Source: a virus. From it: DNA of 21,803 nt. This document shows, piece by piece, positions 1 to 8,627 of the stretch. Position 1 is the first letter of the stretch. Every line of letters starts with the position of its first letter. Location of the stretch: the IMG/VR virus record IMGVR_UViG_3300006990_000193, positions 1-21,803 of that record. One strand, written 5' to 3'. The notes beneath the pieces are model-generated. The model saw only the letters and a program-made list of their open reading frames with translations, did not search any database and was not told the origin of the DNA. A program made the position numbers and the translations under genes.

Positions 1-2
1 AT

Positions 3-764
3 AAAGGGCCTAGAGGTCCACAAGGTGTTAAAGGTATTAAAGGTCAAAGATTTTCTGCAGCGGGACACGGAGACGTAGGTGATGCAGGACCAACAGGTCC
101 AGCAAGTACGGATAAAGGTCCAAAAGGTATTAAAGGACCAAAAGGTGCTAAAGGACCTAAAGGATATAAAGGACCTAAAGGATATAAAGGACCTAAAGGC
201 CCAAAAGGTAGGTATGGTAAAGATGGACCAACAGGACCAAAAGGACCAAAAGGGCCTACAGGTTCTGGAGGACCAACAGGACCAGCAGGACAAAAAGGGC
301 CAAAAGGACTTAAAGGGCTTAAAGGTAGAACCGGAGAAAAAGGTTTAAAAGGACGAACTTCAGGTCAAGGTCCACAAGGTATTCAAGGAACTCAAGGACC
401 GGCAGGAGACCAAGGACCGGCAGGTGGGTTTTCAGATAAAAGATTAAAGGAGAATATTAGAAAGATTGAGACACCTCTAGAGAAAGTTTTAAATCTACGT
501 GGTGTTGAATTTATATGGAAAGAAGAAAGTCTTGATGGTATCAATTTAATGGATGCTGGTAGAAAAGATATTGGAGTTATTGCTCAAGAGGTAAAAGAAG
601 TATTACCTGAATTAATTGGTGGTTCAGAAGAAAGAGGTTATAAAGTTAGTTATGAACAATTAATCTCAGTATTATTTGAGGCGATTAAGGAACAAGAATT
701 AATCTTAAATGATAAAGATGGTGAACTAACTGAATTAGAGGAAAAGTTTAAACGTAATCAATAA
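3..764 (+). CDS. Collagen-like tail fibre with C-terminal S74 intramolecular chaperone (5' partial)
   Basis: The gene enters from the left edge; the open frame starts at base 3 with no start codon visible, leaving 253 residues. About the first 140 residues are Gly-X-Y collagen-like triplets, rich in GPKG and GPTG, which would form a trimeric rod. They end at a Gly-Gly-Phe-Ser-Asp junction. The rest matches the peptidase S74 (endosialidase-type) chaperone: SDKRLKENI around residues 144-152, GVIAQEV around 196-202 and a C-terminal coiled coil. In this family the Ser of SDxRLK is where the chaperone cuts itself off after trimerisation, with the Lys as partner; both are present. It is a phage fibre or spike tip, probably for host recognition. 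The stop overlaps the convergent minus-strand gene by 17 nt. Domain assignment is firm; the exact fibre type is unknown. Confidence 0.85.
   Translation, partial: KGPRGPQGVKGIKGQRFSAAGHGDVGDAGPTGPASTDKGPKGIKGPKGAKGPKGYKGPKGYKGPKGPKGRYGKDGPTGPKGPKGPTGSGGPTGPAGQKGPKGLKGLKGRTGEKGLKGRTSGQGPQGIQGTQGPAGDQGPAGGFSDKRLKENIRKIETPLEKVLNLRGVEFIWKEESLDGINLMDAGRKDIGVIAQEVKEVLPELIGGSEERGYKVSYEQLISVLFEAIKEQELILNDKDGELTELEEKFKRNQ
153..199 (+). repeat. 18-nt tandem repeat inside collagen-like region
   Basis: The unit GGACCTAAAGGATATAAA occurs twice exactly (153-170, 171-188) and then partially. It encodes the GPKGYK sextet. Such units can expand or contract by slippage and change rod length in steps of two triplets. 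Confidence 0.8.
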
Positions 765-1803
765 TCATATCATTTAAATACTTTTGAACTAAAGTATGGT
801 CGGCATAATCATAATAACTTCTACTCATTGATGCTCCTTCAATTACTTCCTCAGTAATCATTTCTTTAGTGAGGTCTTCAAAGTCACCATAATAGTCAAA
901 TGCATTTCTATAATCATCTAATTGATAGTCATCATTAAAAATTGAACTAAATAAAAAAGGTATGAATTTGGTAACTTCAATGATGTAGTTATATATAGTT
1001 TTCTCTTCACCTTTACTATTCTTTATGGTCTTAGATTCCCAATCACCACTATTATCTATTTCCAATAAACTTCTAACTTCACTCATTATTTCATTATACT
1101 TTTCATCGGTATATGCTGTATTATATGAGTTATGGTGAAGTGAATATAAATTACTTGAAACTTCAGAAGCTTCATCTAATAAAACTTTAGTGGAGTCCTC
1201 ATCCTCTTCTAAAATATCCATTACTAGCATAGGGTCTTTAACTTCAACATAATTAGGGTGACCTTGGTCTTCGGCAATATTTTCTAATAACTCAGTTTCG
1301 GGTGAAATTTGAGTTCCTATTAATTCTTCAGATATTGATTTGGCGAGTAAGAATTTATTTTTTTCATTTAACTCCTCAATAACATCGGTATATAAATTTT
1401 GAGTAACATCTTGAAATGGTTCGAACCAATCATCTTCACCTAAAATATTTTCAACCATTTCCGATGATGACATTTCACGATTACCGTCATCTGATTTAAA
1501 AAAAGTACTTAAGTCTGACCTTTCACCAAGAGTTAAAAAATATTTATCACCTTTTTTAGTTATATCACTATAGGTGGAAACGATGTTATCGATAGTTTTC
1601 TTACGGTCATCAATATAACTCCTTCTTAGATAAGTCATTGGAAACATTTCGATAACACTTTCGTATGTCTCGGAGTTTTGAAGTAATCCGAACCTTTCTA
1701 TTAAATCAAAAAAACTATCCTTATCTCCATTGAGATAACGGTTGATAAAGTCCTCAACCTCACCTGAACCTGCCGATAGTATATCGATAATCTTTTCTTT
1801 CAT
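748..1803 (-). CDS. Acidic 351-aa protein of unknown function
   Basis: I do not recognise this family. The protein is strongly acidic, has no signal peptide or membrane segment, and looks largely alpha-helical. Acidic stretches include residues rich in EEDED near the middle. It has no clear early (L/I)xE tag, unlike several other genes here. The ATG lies 16 nt downstream of an ATATTTAT motif read on the minus strand, the same arrangement as other putative late genes, so it may be a virion or assembly protein. It converges on the fibre gene and overlaps its end by 17 nt. A minus-strand terminator at 1830-1857 separates it from the small Cys-rich gene upstream. Confidence 0.8.
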   Translation of the reverse strand: MKEKIIDILSAGSGEVEDFINRYLNGDKDSFFDLIERFGLLQNSETYESVIEMFPMTYLRRSYIDDRKKTIDNIVSTYSDITKKGDKYFLTLGERSDLSTFFKSDDGNREMSSSEMVENILGEDDWFEPFQDVTQNLYTDVIEELNEKNKFLLAKSISEELIGTQISPETELLENIAEDQGHPNYVEVKDPMLVMDILEEDEDSTKVLLDEASEVSSNLYSLHHNSYNTAYTDEKYNEIMSEVRSLLEIDNSGDWESKTIKNSKGEEKTIYNYIIEVTKFIPFLFSSIFNDDYQLDDYRNAFDYYGDFEDLTKEMITEEVIEGASMSRSYYDYADHTLVQKYLNDMIIDYV

Positions 1804-1819
1804 AACAAGTTATTTACAT

Positions 1820-1827
1820 ATAAATAT
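1820..1827 (-). promoter_or_regulatory. Putative phage late promoter motif
   Basis: On the minus strand this reads ATATTTAT followed by ATGTAAATAA, 16 nt before the ATG at 1803. It is one of eight gene-proximal copies of the motif in the window. Confidence 0.5.
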
Positions 1828-1829
1828 AA

Positions 1830-1857
1830 AAAAAGGTGAGTTTTACCTCACCTATTT
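1830..1857 (-). terminator. Rho-independent terminator (minus strand)
   Basis: A 7-bp stem pairs AGGTGAG (1834-1840) with CTCACCT (1847-1853) around a 6-nt loop. On the minus strand it is followed by a run of T. It lies 25 nt after the stop of the small gene at 1882-2013 and would end that transcript. Confidence 0.75.
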
Positions 1858-1881
1858 ACCCCAATCTCTTATTTTATTTAA

Positions 1882-2013
1882 TTACTTCTTATCGTAATAC
1901 TTTTCAACCGTCTTTTTGATGGCTTCTTTAACAGTTTGAGTGTTTGTACTTTTAACAGTTTGTGAACTTTGTTTTGTTTGGTTTTTGTTTTTGTTTTTAC
2001 ATCCGCATCCCAT
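1882..2013 (-). CDS. Small Cys-rich MGCGC-leader protein (43 aa)
   Basis: This 43-residue frame begins with Met-Gly-Cys-Gly-Cys-Lys and continues as a Lys/Asn/Gln/Thr-rich low-complexity stretch, ending in an amphipathic, lysine-rich helix. Support for it being real: it sits between a putative late-promoter motif (2045-2052, minus strand) and a minus-strand terminator (1830-1857), and it stays open while the surroundings do not. The twin cysteines separated by glycine could bind a metal or take a lipid or disulfide link, but nothing proves this. From memory, short MGCGC-leader proteins occur in other marine phage genomes; I cannot name a family. Function unknown. Confidence 0.7.
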   Translation of the reverse strand: MGCGCKNKNKNQTKQSSQTVKSTNTQTVKEAIKKTVEKYYDKK

Positions 2014-2044
2014 AGTTGATATTTTTTTAGTAAAGTTTATAATA

Positions 2045-2052
2045 ATAAATAT
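2045..2052 (-). promoter_or_regulatory. Putative phage late promoter motif
   Basis: The minus strand reads ATATTTAT followed by TATTATAAAC, 31 nt before the ATG at 2013. It forms a divergent pair with the plus-strand copy at 2091-2098. Confidence 0.45.
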
Positions 2053-2090
2053 AAGTAACCATGAATTAATGTAATAATCGGTTTTTATTT

Positions 2091-2098
2091 ATATTTAT
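2091..2098 (+). promoter_or_regulatory. Putative phage late promoter motif
   Basis: ATATTTAT followed by GATAAAAG, 17 nt before the ATG at 2116. It is a clear match to the shared pattern ATATTTATnnTAAAA. Confidence 0.55.
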
Positions 2099-2115
2099 GA
2101 TAAAAGTACAATATT

Positions 2116-3732
2116 ATGAATCTTAGTCAAGTTTTATTAGAAAGTAGGAAGGATGATTTTTTAAGAATGTTTAGAGACAAGTTTTCTGACGAACAACTTA
2201 AAAAAGTTTTTACCTTATCTAGACAATTAGCCCCTAATCAAAAATTCCTTACATTTTTAGGTAAAGTTATACCTACAGAAAATTTTGATGAGAGTTTAAG
2301 TAAGGCTGAAAAAGTAGTTGAGAAATTCATCAAGTACCAACAAGCTCTACAACAAAAAGACATTAATCAATTTAAAACTTTAGATGAGATAATAACCGCC
2401 ATTAATAACCATGAGAACAAAGTTAGACGTACAGTTAAATCTGTCGATGGTGCTGATGTTGTTTATGAAGATGACCGATTTACGGTTGTAACCCCTCAAA
2501 CACATAAGGCGAGTTGTTATTATGGTGCAGGTACTAAATGGTGTACTGCGTCTATGAATGGTTCTACACATTTCGATAATTACAATGTGGATGGTAAACT
2601 TTTTTATATCTTAGATAAAAAGGCTAAAAGTAATGACAAATATTATAAAGTGGCTTTATTACAAAAATATGATGGAGATAAAACATTCTATGATGCACCT
2701 GATAAGTCTTTTAAAGATGGGTGGATATTAGGTACTCCAGAATATGATGAAATTCAAAACGCGATTGATAAATACATTAATACTAACTACCAAAGAGAGA
2801 TTAAAATCTTTAAAGATAAAGAGGCGGCTAAAGTCGAAAGAGAAAGATTAAGAAAAGTTGCCGAAAGGCGTAGAATTGCTCAGTTAAGGGCTGATGCGGA
2901 TGAAAGAAAATTAGATGACTCATGGAATTTAGAAAACGAACCTGACCAAGAAGGTGTGTATGCTAATGCGGTATTTGAAGTTATGGTTGATGAATACGGA
3001 GTATCTGTTGATGAAGAAGAAGGTGAGTCTATATATGATTTAATCCCGTCACAGTATAGTCATTATGATTTACCAACATTTGAATGGGTAGGTGATGATG
3101 ATACTGGAATAACCTTTGCTGTTGGTACGTGGGATGAAGTATGGCAAGCGGCTAAAGAATATATGGAAGGACTATGGGATGACCAAGGAGCTGACGGATG
3201 GAGTAACTCGTTTGTTGAAAGTCATATTGATGAAAGTGAAGTCAGGGATTGGTTTTATGATATGTTTGAGGAAGATGTAAATAATAATTATGAGGTTTAC
3301 TTTGATGATGATTTACCACTTTCAGATGAACAAGAATCTCAAATTGCCAAATTAAAAGAAGAACAAGAAGAGTTAGATGAGATAACTAGAAATGTAGATG
3401 ACATATATAATGAAGATGAGGTAGAATTAGCTGAAGATAGATGGAATGAAATAGATGATGAAATAACATATATTGAATCTGACCCTGAAGGTGAACCGAC
3501 AGAGGAACAAATTGAAGATATGGTAAATAGTAGAGTTGATGATGCCATGTATGATATGGTAGCTAGTATGACCGATTATGGTTTAGATATATCCGACTAT
3601 GTCGACCAAGACGCATTATTTGAGTCAGCAATTGATAGTGATGGTGTGGGTAATTCTCTTAGTAGTTACGATGGACTAGATAATGAAGTAATGATAGGTG
3701 ATACTTGGTATCACGTTTTTAGAACAGAATAA
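2116..3732 (+). CDS. GTKWCT-domain protein A, possible packaged virion protein (538 aa)
   Basis: The function is not known to me. The N-terminus is a short hydrophobic peptide ending in LLE followed by Ser-Arg (residues 7-11), resembling a capsid-targeting peptide with an (L/I)xE cleavage site. Residues about 75-200 hold a domain with the conserved core SCYYGAGTKWCT (133-144) and a later YDAPD. The same core occurs in the next gene, so the two are paralogues. From about residue 200 there is a charged helix, then a very acidic region rich in Asp and Glu with a predicted coiled coil around 400-460. It follows a putative late promoter. Its stop overlaps the next start by 1 nt (TAATG), implying translational coupling. 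Confidence 0.85.
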   Translation: MNLSQVLLESRKDDFLRMFRDKFSDEQLKKVFTLSRQLAPNQKFLTFLGKVIPTENFDESLSKAEKVVEKFIKYQQALQQKDINQFKTLDEIITAINNHENKVRRTVKSVDGADVVYEDDRFTVVTPQTHKASCYYGAGTKWCTASMNGSTHFDNYNVDGKLFYILDKKAKSNDKYYKVALLQKYDGDKTFYDAPDKSFKDGWILGTPEYDEIQNAIDKYINTNYQREIKIFKDKEAAKVERERLRKVAERRRIAQLRADADERKLDDSWNLENEPDQEGVYANAVFEVMVDEYGVSVDEEEGESIYDLIPSQYSHYDLPTFEWVGDDDTGITFAVGTWDEVWQAAKEYMEGLWDDQGADGWSNSFVESHIDESEVRDWFYDMFEEDVNNNYEVYFDDDLPLSDEQESQIAKLKEEQEELDEITRNVDDIYNEDEVELAEDRWNEIDDEITYIESDPEGEPTEEQIEDMVNSRVDDAMYDMVASMTDYGLDISDYVDQDALFESAIDSDGVGNSLSSYDGLDNEVMIGDTWYHVFRTE

Positions 3733-5162
3733 TGAAGTTATTAAATTTAATAGAAGGTAGAAGAGAAGAAATACTCAATCGTTTTGATGAGAACCCTGAG
3801 TTACGCAAAACAATCGAGGAGTTCTTGGACCATGAATTTAATAAGAAAACAAATTATAAATATGTAAATTGGGTACTTAAAAGAAATTTTGATGACTTCG
3901 GTAATACAATTATTTCTTTAGATAATGTAATTAAATGGATTGAAAAATTTGATAGAGTAAGGAAAAACTTACAATACAAAGATATTAATCAATATAAAAA
4001 CATTCAGGACCTTATCGATACGTTAGAGGTTTACGGTGACACAAAAAGTGAAGAAAAAACTAAAGTAGAATCGGGTACCTCAAAGATATATGAGGACTCT
4101 GAAGTTTTAATAGTTAAACCACTTACTCAAAAATCATCATGTTATTATGGTCGGGGTACTAAATGGTGTACGTCAGCCACATCTGGTGGTAACGCATTTA
4201 GAGCCTATAATGATAGAGGTCCTTTGTATTATTTTATATTTAAAAATTTAAATAAAGATAATGATTATTATAAAATCGCCATTCATTATAATGTAGGTGA
4301 GGATAGGTACTCACTTTTTGACGCTAAAGATAATTTTAATTCTAATCTATTAGGTTTTTTAAAAACGAATTCAGCTTTCAATTCGATTGAAAAAGATATT
4401 GAAGAAAATCATAAAGTTGATAAATCTAAAACTTTAGAGATTATGTTAATTAAACTTATTAGAGAAAATACGTTTAATTTTAGTAAAATTAGAAAATATG
4501 TTTTATACGATAAGTTAGTTAATATAATTGGTGATGATAAAGGTACGAGACCACTTGTAGTTGGTTGGTATGGTGAAAAACGTATTATGATTAAAGTAAG
4601 TGATAACAATGAGGAAATAGAATTTAGGGAATTAAGAAATAGAACTCCAAATTATGTTTATGATAGGAGACCTTTATATGAAATGGTAGAATATCTTGAG
4701 TCTAAATCGGACCCATATGATTTAGCACATTTATTAAGTCAAAATACTATACATACTAATTATAAAGTTATTAGAGATATATTTAATTTCTTTATTGAAG
4801 AATTACATGAAGAGTTAAGTGTGGGTAATCAAGAAGGTTTTAAGTTTTGGAACCCTGTAAACTCACATTCAAATTACCGTTTTGAAAGTAGAAATCCTGA
4901 TAATGCTTACATTAAATTTTTAAATTATATAACTCAAAAAACAAATGAAGGGGAACCAGCCAGTAAGAGAGATTTCTTAATTAATGTCTTAGAAAAAGAC
5001 CCTGAAGAAGTAGTATTTTCAGGATATCTCTCAACAATGTTCAGTTCAATGAAAGATGCTGGACTCGTTAGTCTTTACAGAGCCAATACTTCGCCTTATT
5101 TTAGGTATAAGATTGGACCCAACTACAATGTATGGGAAAAAGGAAGACTAAAGAGAATATGA
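3732..5162 (+). CDS. GTKWCT-domain protein B, paralogue of the upstream gene (476 aa)
   Basis: This shares with the gene before it YKDINQ-Y/F-K (about residues 82-89), a YED motif, SCYYGRGTKWCT (136-147), a following F-YN-G-LYY stretch, a YYK-A strand and a later DAKD. These residues probably define one folded domain; the conserved Cys, Trp and Cys suggest a structural or catalytic centre. The N-terminus ends in LIE then Gly-Arg (residues 6-10), another (L/I)xE tag. The C-terminal 80 residues look like a separate small domain with a winged-helix-like pattern (FLNYITQK to the C-terminal KIGPNYNVW). It lacks the acidic tail of its paralogue. The stop overlaps the next ATG by 4 nt. Function unknown. 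Confidence 0.85.
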   Translation: MKLLNLIEGRREEILNRFDENPELRKTIEEFLDHEFNKKTNYKYVNWVLKRNFDDFGNTIISLDNVIKWIEKFDRVRKNLQYKDINQYKNIQDLIDTLEVYGDTKSEEKTKVESGTSKIYEDSEVLIVKPLTQKSSCYYGRGTKWCTSATSGGNAFRAYNDRGPLYYFIFKNLNKDNDYYKIAIHYNVGEDRYSLFDAKDNFNSNLLGFLKTNSAFNSIEKDIEENHKVDKSKTLEIMLIKLIRENTFNFSKIRKYVLYDKLVNIIGDDKGTRPLVVGWYGEKRIMIKVSDNNEEIEFRELRNRTPNYVYDRRPLYEMVEYLESKSDPYDLAHLLSQNTIHTNYKVIRDIFNFFIEELHEELSVGNQEGFKFWNPVNSHSNYRFESRNPDNAYIKFLNYITQKTNEGEPASKRDFLINVLEKDPEEVVFSGYLSTMFSSMKDAGLVSLYRANTSPYFRYKIGPNYNVWEKGRLKRI

Positions 5163-5959
5163 GATTAGATACAAATTGGATTTTACAAGAACCTATAGAT
5201 TTAGAGCATAAGCAATATGTTCTATTAGATTATATCAATAAAGTTGATAAGGACTTTGATGAATTTAAATTATACCCATCCTTCCAAGAACTGTCATTAC
5301 ATTTAGCTAACGTTGGTTCAATTAAGGACCGTTCTAGATATATTACACTTAATAGGGAACCAGATGATATTGATGATGAAATATTATTAGATGATTTGGT
5401 GTATAATAATCTAAGACATAGTAAAGAAACTAAAGAAGAAATATCAAAGATTATAAAGTTTTCTCAGAGTAGATTAACGGATTTATTCCTAATAGGTAAA
5501 TCTATATGGACATTACTATATGATAATGTTTCAATACGAATTGTACATAATCAACTTAAAACTAATGATACCGGTGAGGATAACACATATACTAAAGCTG
5601 GTGTAGGATTTTTTTACATAATATATGATGAATTATTATACGTATACCAATACAAAATTAATACGTATACTAAAACAACTAATGAAAATAAATGTAAAGT
5701 AGATTTAATTTATAAAGGTGATGTAATAGATGTAACCGATAAAAAAACTATAACTAATTTGATTAAAAATAATTATATATTACCAATTAATCGTTTAAGT
5801 GATGATGAAATATTAAATAATATTGAAAATGATTATCCAATTTTTAGGGTTAGGTATGAAGAAAAGTTTCCATTAGAAGGTTCTATTTTATCTATAGCTA
5901 AAAGAAAAGTTATGAACTATATTTTTCAAACAATTAAAATTCAAGAATTAAAGTCCTAA
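5159..5959 (+). CDS. Conserved phage-type protein of unknown function (266 aa)
   Basis: I chose the ATG at 5159 because it gives the ATGA overlap with the upstream stop seen throughout this operon; an in-frame ATG at 5132 would extend 27 nt into the previous gene. The protein begins MRLDTNWILQEPIDLEHKQY, is predicted mixed alpha/beta, and has no membrane segment or signal peptide. The pattern of a DTNW-EPID-EHK leader and a SIWTLLYDN strand reminds me of unnamed proteins in marine myoviruses, but I cannot assign a family. There is no (L/I)xE tag within the first eight residues. It is followed after 1 nt by the DUF2452-like gene. Confidence 0.75.
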   Translation: MRLDTNWILQEPIDLEHKQYVLLDYINKVDKDFDEFKLYPSFQELSLHLANVGSIKDRSRYITLNREPDDIDDEILLDDLVYNNLRHSKETKEEISKIIKFSQSRLTDLFLIGKSIWTLLYDNVSIRIVHNQLKTNDTGEDNTYTKAGVGFFYIIYDELLYVYQYKINTYTKTTNENKCKVDLIYKGDVIDVTDKKTITNLIKNNYILPINRLSDDEILNNIENDYPIFRVRYEEKFPLEGSILSIAKRKVMNYIFQTIKIQELKS

Positions 5960-5960
5960 G

Positions 5961-6382
5961 ATGAGTAACATTAAACTTAAAAAACCTGACCATATTGTAT
6001 GGGATGAACAGACTCAAAAATATAACGCAAATATATTACCTTATGGAAGTAGTGTGTCTGCACCTGTTATTAAGATAGAAGATATTTCATCTTATAAACA
6101 AAGGAATGTACAAAAGATACAGAAAAAGTTCAATAAAAAATACCAAGAATTAGTGGATGAGTATAATAATTTAGTTGATGAAGTTAAATTAAATCAAATA
6201 GTATATGAATCTAAATTTTCTTTTGAGCCGATAATAGGACATATTTATCATCTTTATTATGGAGATAATGGAAAATATTTCTTATCATTAATAGAACCTG
6301 AAATGTGGAATCAAGAATTTGTTTTAAGTGTGGAACTAAATTCCGAACATAAATGGGTCCTAATAAAAAAACCTCAAAACTA
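5961..6382 (+). CDS. DUF2452-like protein (140 aa)
   Basis: The pattern KKPDHIVWDEQTQKYNA, then LPYGSSVSAPVI, a Lys-rich coiled segment (about residues 48-75) and FSFEPIIGHIYHLY with a final SEHKW matches what I recall of DUF2452, a family seen mostly in Bacteroidota genomes. No activity is established for the family. If right, this is the most host-specific protein here and supports a Bacteroidota host or ancestry. The stop TAA (6381-6383) shares its last base with the next start. No signal peptide or membrane segment. The assignment is from memory and moderate. Confidence 0.6.
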
Positions 6383-7315
6383 ATGAAACTTCAAAACCCA
6401 ATAGATGTTAATATTACAGATAAAACCATATCAGTTCTTTTAGCAGGTGGTTTGGGTAATATGATGTTTCAAACAGCAACATTAATGGTCTACGCCAAAG
6501 AAATGGGTTATGACCCAATCGTTGGTTATTGGACTACACATCAATCAGAGAGTTCTAAATTTAATAAACATCTTAATCGAAATGGTAGAAATATACATTT
6601 TGACCCGTGGGGTGGACACATATTAAAAGACCCACATATATCATTTGGTGACGTTTACCCTAAGTTACCGTGGTTCGATAGTAGACCTAACGCCTTTGAA
6701 TGGTGGTTTGACCAAAGTTTAGGGTGGGATATTGATACTGGTGAAGGTGGAGTGTACTACGATTTAAAACAAAAAGTAAAACCACCTTATCTATTTCAGG
6801 GTTACTTTTTTAATAAATTGTATTGGCATCACGAGAGGGATTACATCTTAGAAATATTTGAGCCCGATGAAAACATATCAAATTATATCGAATATAATTA
6901 TGGGGGTTTATTTAAAAATAGTATCTCCTTACATCTAAGGATGGGTGGAGGTAGACAAGATAATTTTTTTGATATAAAATTAATACCTGAAGAGTGGGTT
7001 AGTAAAATTTTAAATAATGAGAGTGAGGGACATAAAGTACTTGTATTTTCAGATAATTTAGAATCAGCCAAAAATTTTGTAAACAAATTAGGGTTCCCTA
7101 AGGAAAAGTTTGTTTATATTGATGAAGACCCGTATATTGCGGTTCATATGATGAGTATGTGTGACAAACATATATTATCAAACTCAACGTTATCATTTTG
7201 GGGTGCGTATCTTGATAAGAAACAAGAAAATGAGTATACTTTTATTCATGAAAGTTTTTTCCAAAGACATCCGTATAGTATGATACCTTACAATAAATGG
7301 AAAATTAACAATTAA
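6383..7315 (+). CDS. Family 11 glycosyltransferase (alpha-1,2-fucosyltransferase-like, 310 aa)
   Basis: The start at 6383 overlaps the previous stop by one base; an upstream in-frame ATG at 6353 lies inside the previous gene. The N-terminal GGLGNMMFQ (residues 22-30) is the hallmark of GT11 enzymes, which transfer fucose from GDP-fucose in alpha-1,2 linkage. A central SLHLRMGGG stands where family members have the HxRRGD donor-binding motif, here altered (R present, GD replaced). A late SNSTLSFWGAYL matches the third conserved block. It is probably soluble and could decorate a phage protein, host surface glycan or nucleoside; GT11-like genes are not rare in marine phages. Acceptor unknown; loss of the full HxRRGD pattern leaves donor choice open. 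Confidence 0.8.
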   Translation: MKLQNPIDVNITDKTISVLLAGGLGNMMFQTATLMVYAKEMGYDPIVGYWTTHQSESSKFNKHLNRNGRNIHFDPWGGHILKDPHISFGDVYPKLPWFDSRPNAFEWWFDQSLGWDIDTGEGGVYYDLKQKVKPPYLFQGYFFNKLYWHHERDYILEIFEPDENISNYIEYNYGGLFKNSISLHLRMGGGRQDNFFDIKLIPEEWVSKILNNESEGHKVLVFSDNLESAKNFVNKLGFPKEKFVYIDEDPYIAVHMMSMCDKHILSNSTLSFWGAYLDKKQENEYTFIHESFFQRHPYSMIPYNKWKINN

Positions 7316-7326
7316 ATTATATTATT

Positions 7327-7542
7327 ATGAGTGAAAAATTTGAAATACCAACAGAACGTATGAATATGTTAACAGGTAAACTTAGGGTACCTATTCATAT
7401 TAATTACATATCAGATTACATTTTATGTGAGTCGACAGAAAAAACGAGAATAATTTTAAAAGAATTAATTAATAGAGATTTAATAGAGGTTAGTGAACAC
7501 GCTGATGACTATTATGTTTTAAAATCTAAAGGTAATGAGTAA
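7327..7542 (+). CDS. Small winged-helix-like protein (71 aa)
   Basis: This short frame sits in an operon between the glycosyltransferase (11 nt upstream) and DUF3310, whose start it overlaps by 8 nt. The central stretch ISDYILCESTEKTRIILKEL followed by DLIEVSEHADDYYVLK has the helix-helix-beta-hairpin rhythm of a small winged helix. No family is recognised; DNA binding is only inferred from the pattern. Confidence 0.65.
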   Translation: MSEKFEIPTERMNMLTGKLRVPIHINYISDYILCESTEKTRIILKELINRDLIEVSEHADDYYVLKSKGNE

Positions 7543-7771
7543 AGAATTAGTATTACACCCTGACCATTATGGTGGTGAAGATAACCCATATGAGGTTATA
7601 AAAATAGCGGAAGCAACAGGGTTAGATGGAGATGCGTATCTATTCAACGTATTAAAGTACATAGTTAGAAGTGGAAAGAAAGATGATAATCCACCTTTAC
7701 AAGACTTAAAAAAAGCATTATTTTATTTAGATAGAAGAATAAAAACAATCGAACAAAATGGAGAAAAATAA
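7535..7771 (+). CDS. DUF3310 family protein (78 aa)
   Basis: HPDHYGGEDNPYEVIKIAEA (residues 8-27), then a FNVLKYIVRSGKK block (38-50) and DLKKALFYLDRRI (57-69) match DUF3310, a family common in phages of many hosts. It is often annotated as a nucleotide-kinase-like or SaV-like protein, but without firm biochemistry. The conserved His-Tyr and Arg residues of the family are present and the length is typical. It overlaps the methyltransferase start by 14 nt, so both are probably made together, consistent with a role in nucleotide or DNA metabolism. Confidence 0.85.
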   Translation: MSKELVLHPDHYGGEDNPYEVIKIAEATGLDGDAYLFNVLKYIVRSGKKDDNPPLQDLKKALFYLDRRIKTIEQNGEK

Positions 7772-8627
7772 AATTTATTGCGGTGATGGCCGTAAACTTA
7801 TGTCGGATATGTCCGAAAAAACAGTAGACTTAGTTGTTACTAGTCCACCTTATGGTGTTGGTATTGATTATGATAGTTGGGATGATGATAAAGAAATTGC
7901 CGAGTATTGGAAATTTACTAGAGAATGGTTAAGAGAGACTTATCGAGTCCTTAAAGACGATGGTCGTATCGCACTAAACATTCCTTACGAGATTAATAGA
8001 CAAAAAAAAGGTGGTAGAATATATTTTTCTGCTGAATTTTGGATGATAATGAAAGAGATTGGGTTTGGTTTCTTTGGTATTGTGGATTTAGAAGAAGATT
8101 CCCCACATCGTTCAAAAACAACTGCTTGGGGTAGTTGGATGAGCCCATCTTCACCATATATCTATAATCCTAAGGAGTGTGTGATTCTTGCTTATAAGAA
8201 AAAACATAAGAAAGATATTAAGGGAACACCTCAATGGAAAGGTGAATTTCAAATGGTTCCTAATGATAAGATTGAAGGTGAGTTTAGAAAAAAATTAGTC
8301 TACGAAGATAAAGACAAAAAAGATTTTATGTCATTAGTCTTTGGTCAGTGGAATTACTTTGCGGATACTAGACAAAAAACAAAGGCGACATTTTCATTAG
8401 ATATACCATATAGGGCAATTAAAATTCTTTCATATAAAGAAGACGTGGTTATGGACCCATTCAACGGAAGTGGAACAACTTGTTTAGCTGCGGAAATGTT
8501 AGGTAGACCTTGGATTGGTATGGATATCAGTAAAAATTACTGTGAAGTTGCTAGAGAAAGACTAAAAGAGTACCAAACTGAACAAAAACAGTTGAAGTTA
8601 GTTTTAGATGAACATAAGAGAAATTAA
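7758..8627 (+). CDS. Orphan DNA methyltransferase, beta-class type II (289 aa)
   Basis: Catalytic motif IV TSPPY is at residues 28-32 and the S-adenosylmethionine-binding motif I DPFNGSGTT at about 233-241. This order (IV before I) defines beta-class amino-methyltransferases that make N4-methylcytosine or N6-methyladenine; SPPY is more often seen in N4-cytosine enzymes. The recognition domain lies between, about residues 90-200. No restriction endonuclease is adjacent, so it is probably an orphan enzyme that protects phage DNA from host restriction. It overlaps DUF3310 upstream and the 56-aa frame downstream. Sequence specificity cannot be read from here. Confidence 0.9.
   Translation: MEKNKIYCGDGRKLMSDMSEKTVDLVVTSPPYGVGIDYDSWDDDKEIAEYWKFTREWLRETYRVLKDDGRIALNIPYEINRQKKGGRIYFSAEFWMIMKEIGFGFFGIVDLEEDSPHRSKTTAWGSWMSPSSPYIYNPKECVILAYKKKHKKDIKGTPQWKGEFQMVPNDKIEGEFRKKLVYEDKDKKDFMSLVFGQWNYFADTRQKTKATFSLDIPYRAIKILSYKEDVVMDPFNGSGTTCLAAEMLGRPWIGMDISKNYCEVARERLKEYQTEQKQLKLVLDEHKRN

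Noticed and set aside
79-348. Plus-strand open frame rich in KDLKDIKDL repeats
   Set aside because: It is another frame of the collagen-like Gly-X-Y region; the repeats follow from the repeated DNA of the real gene.
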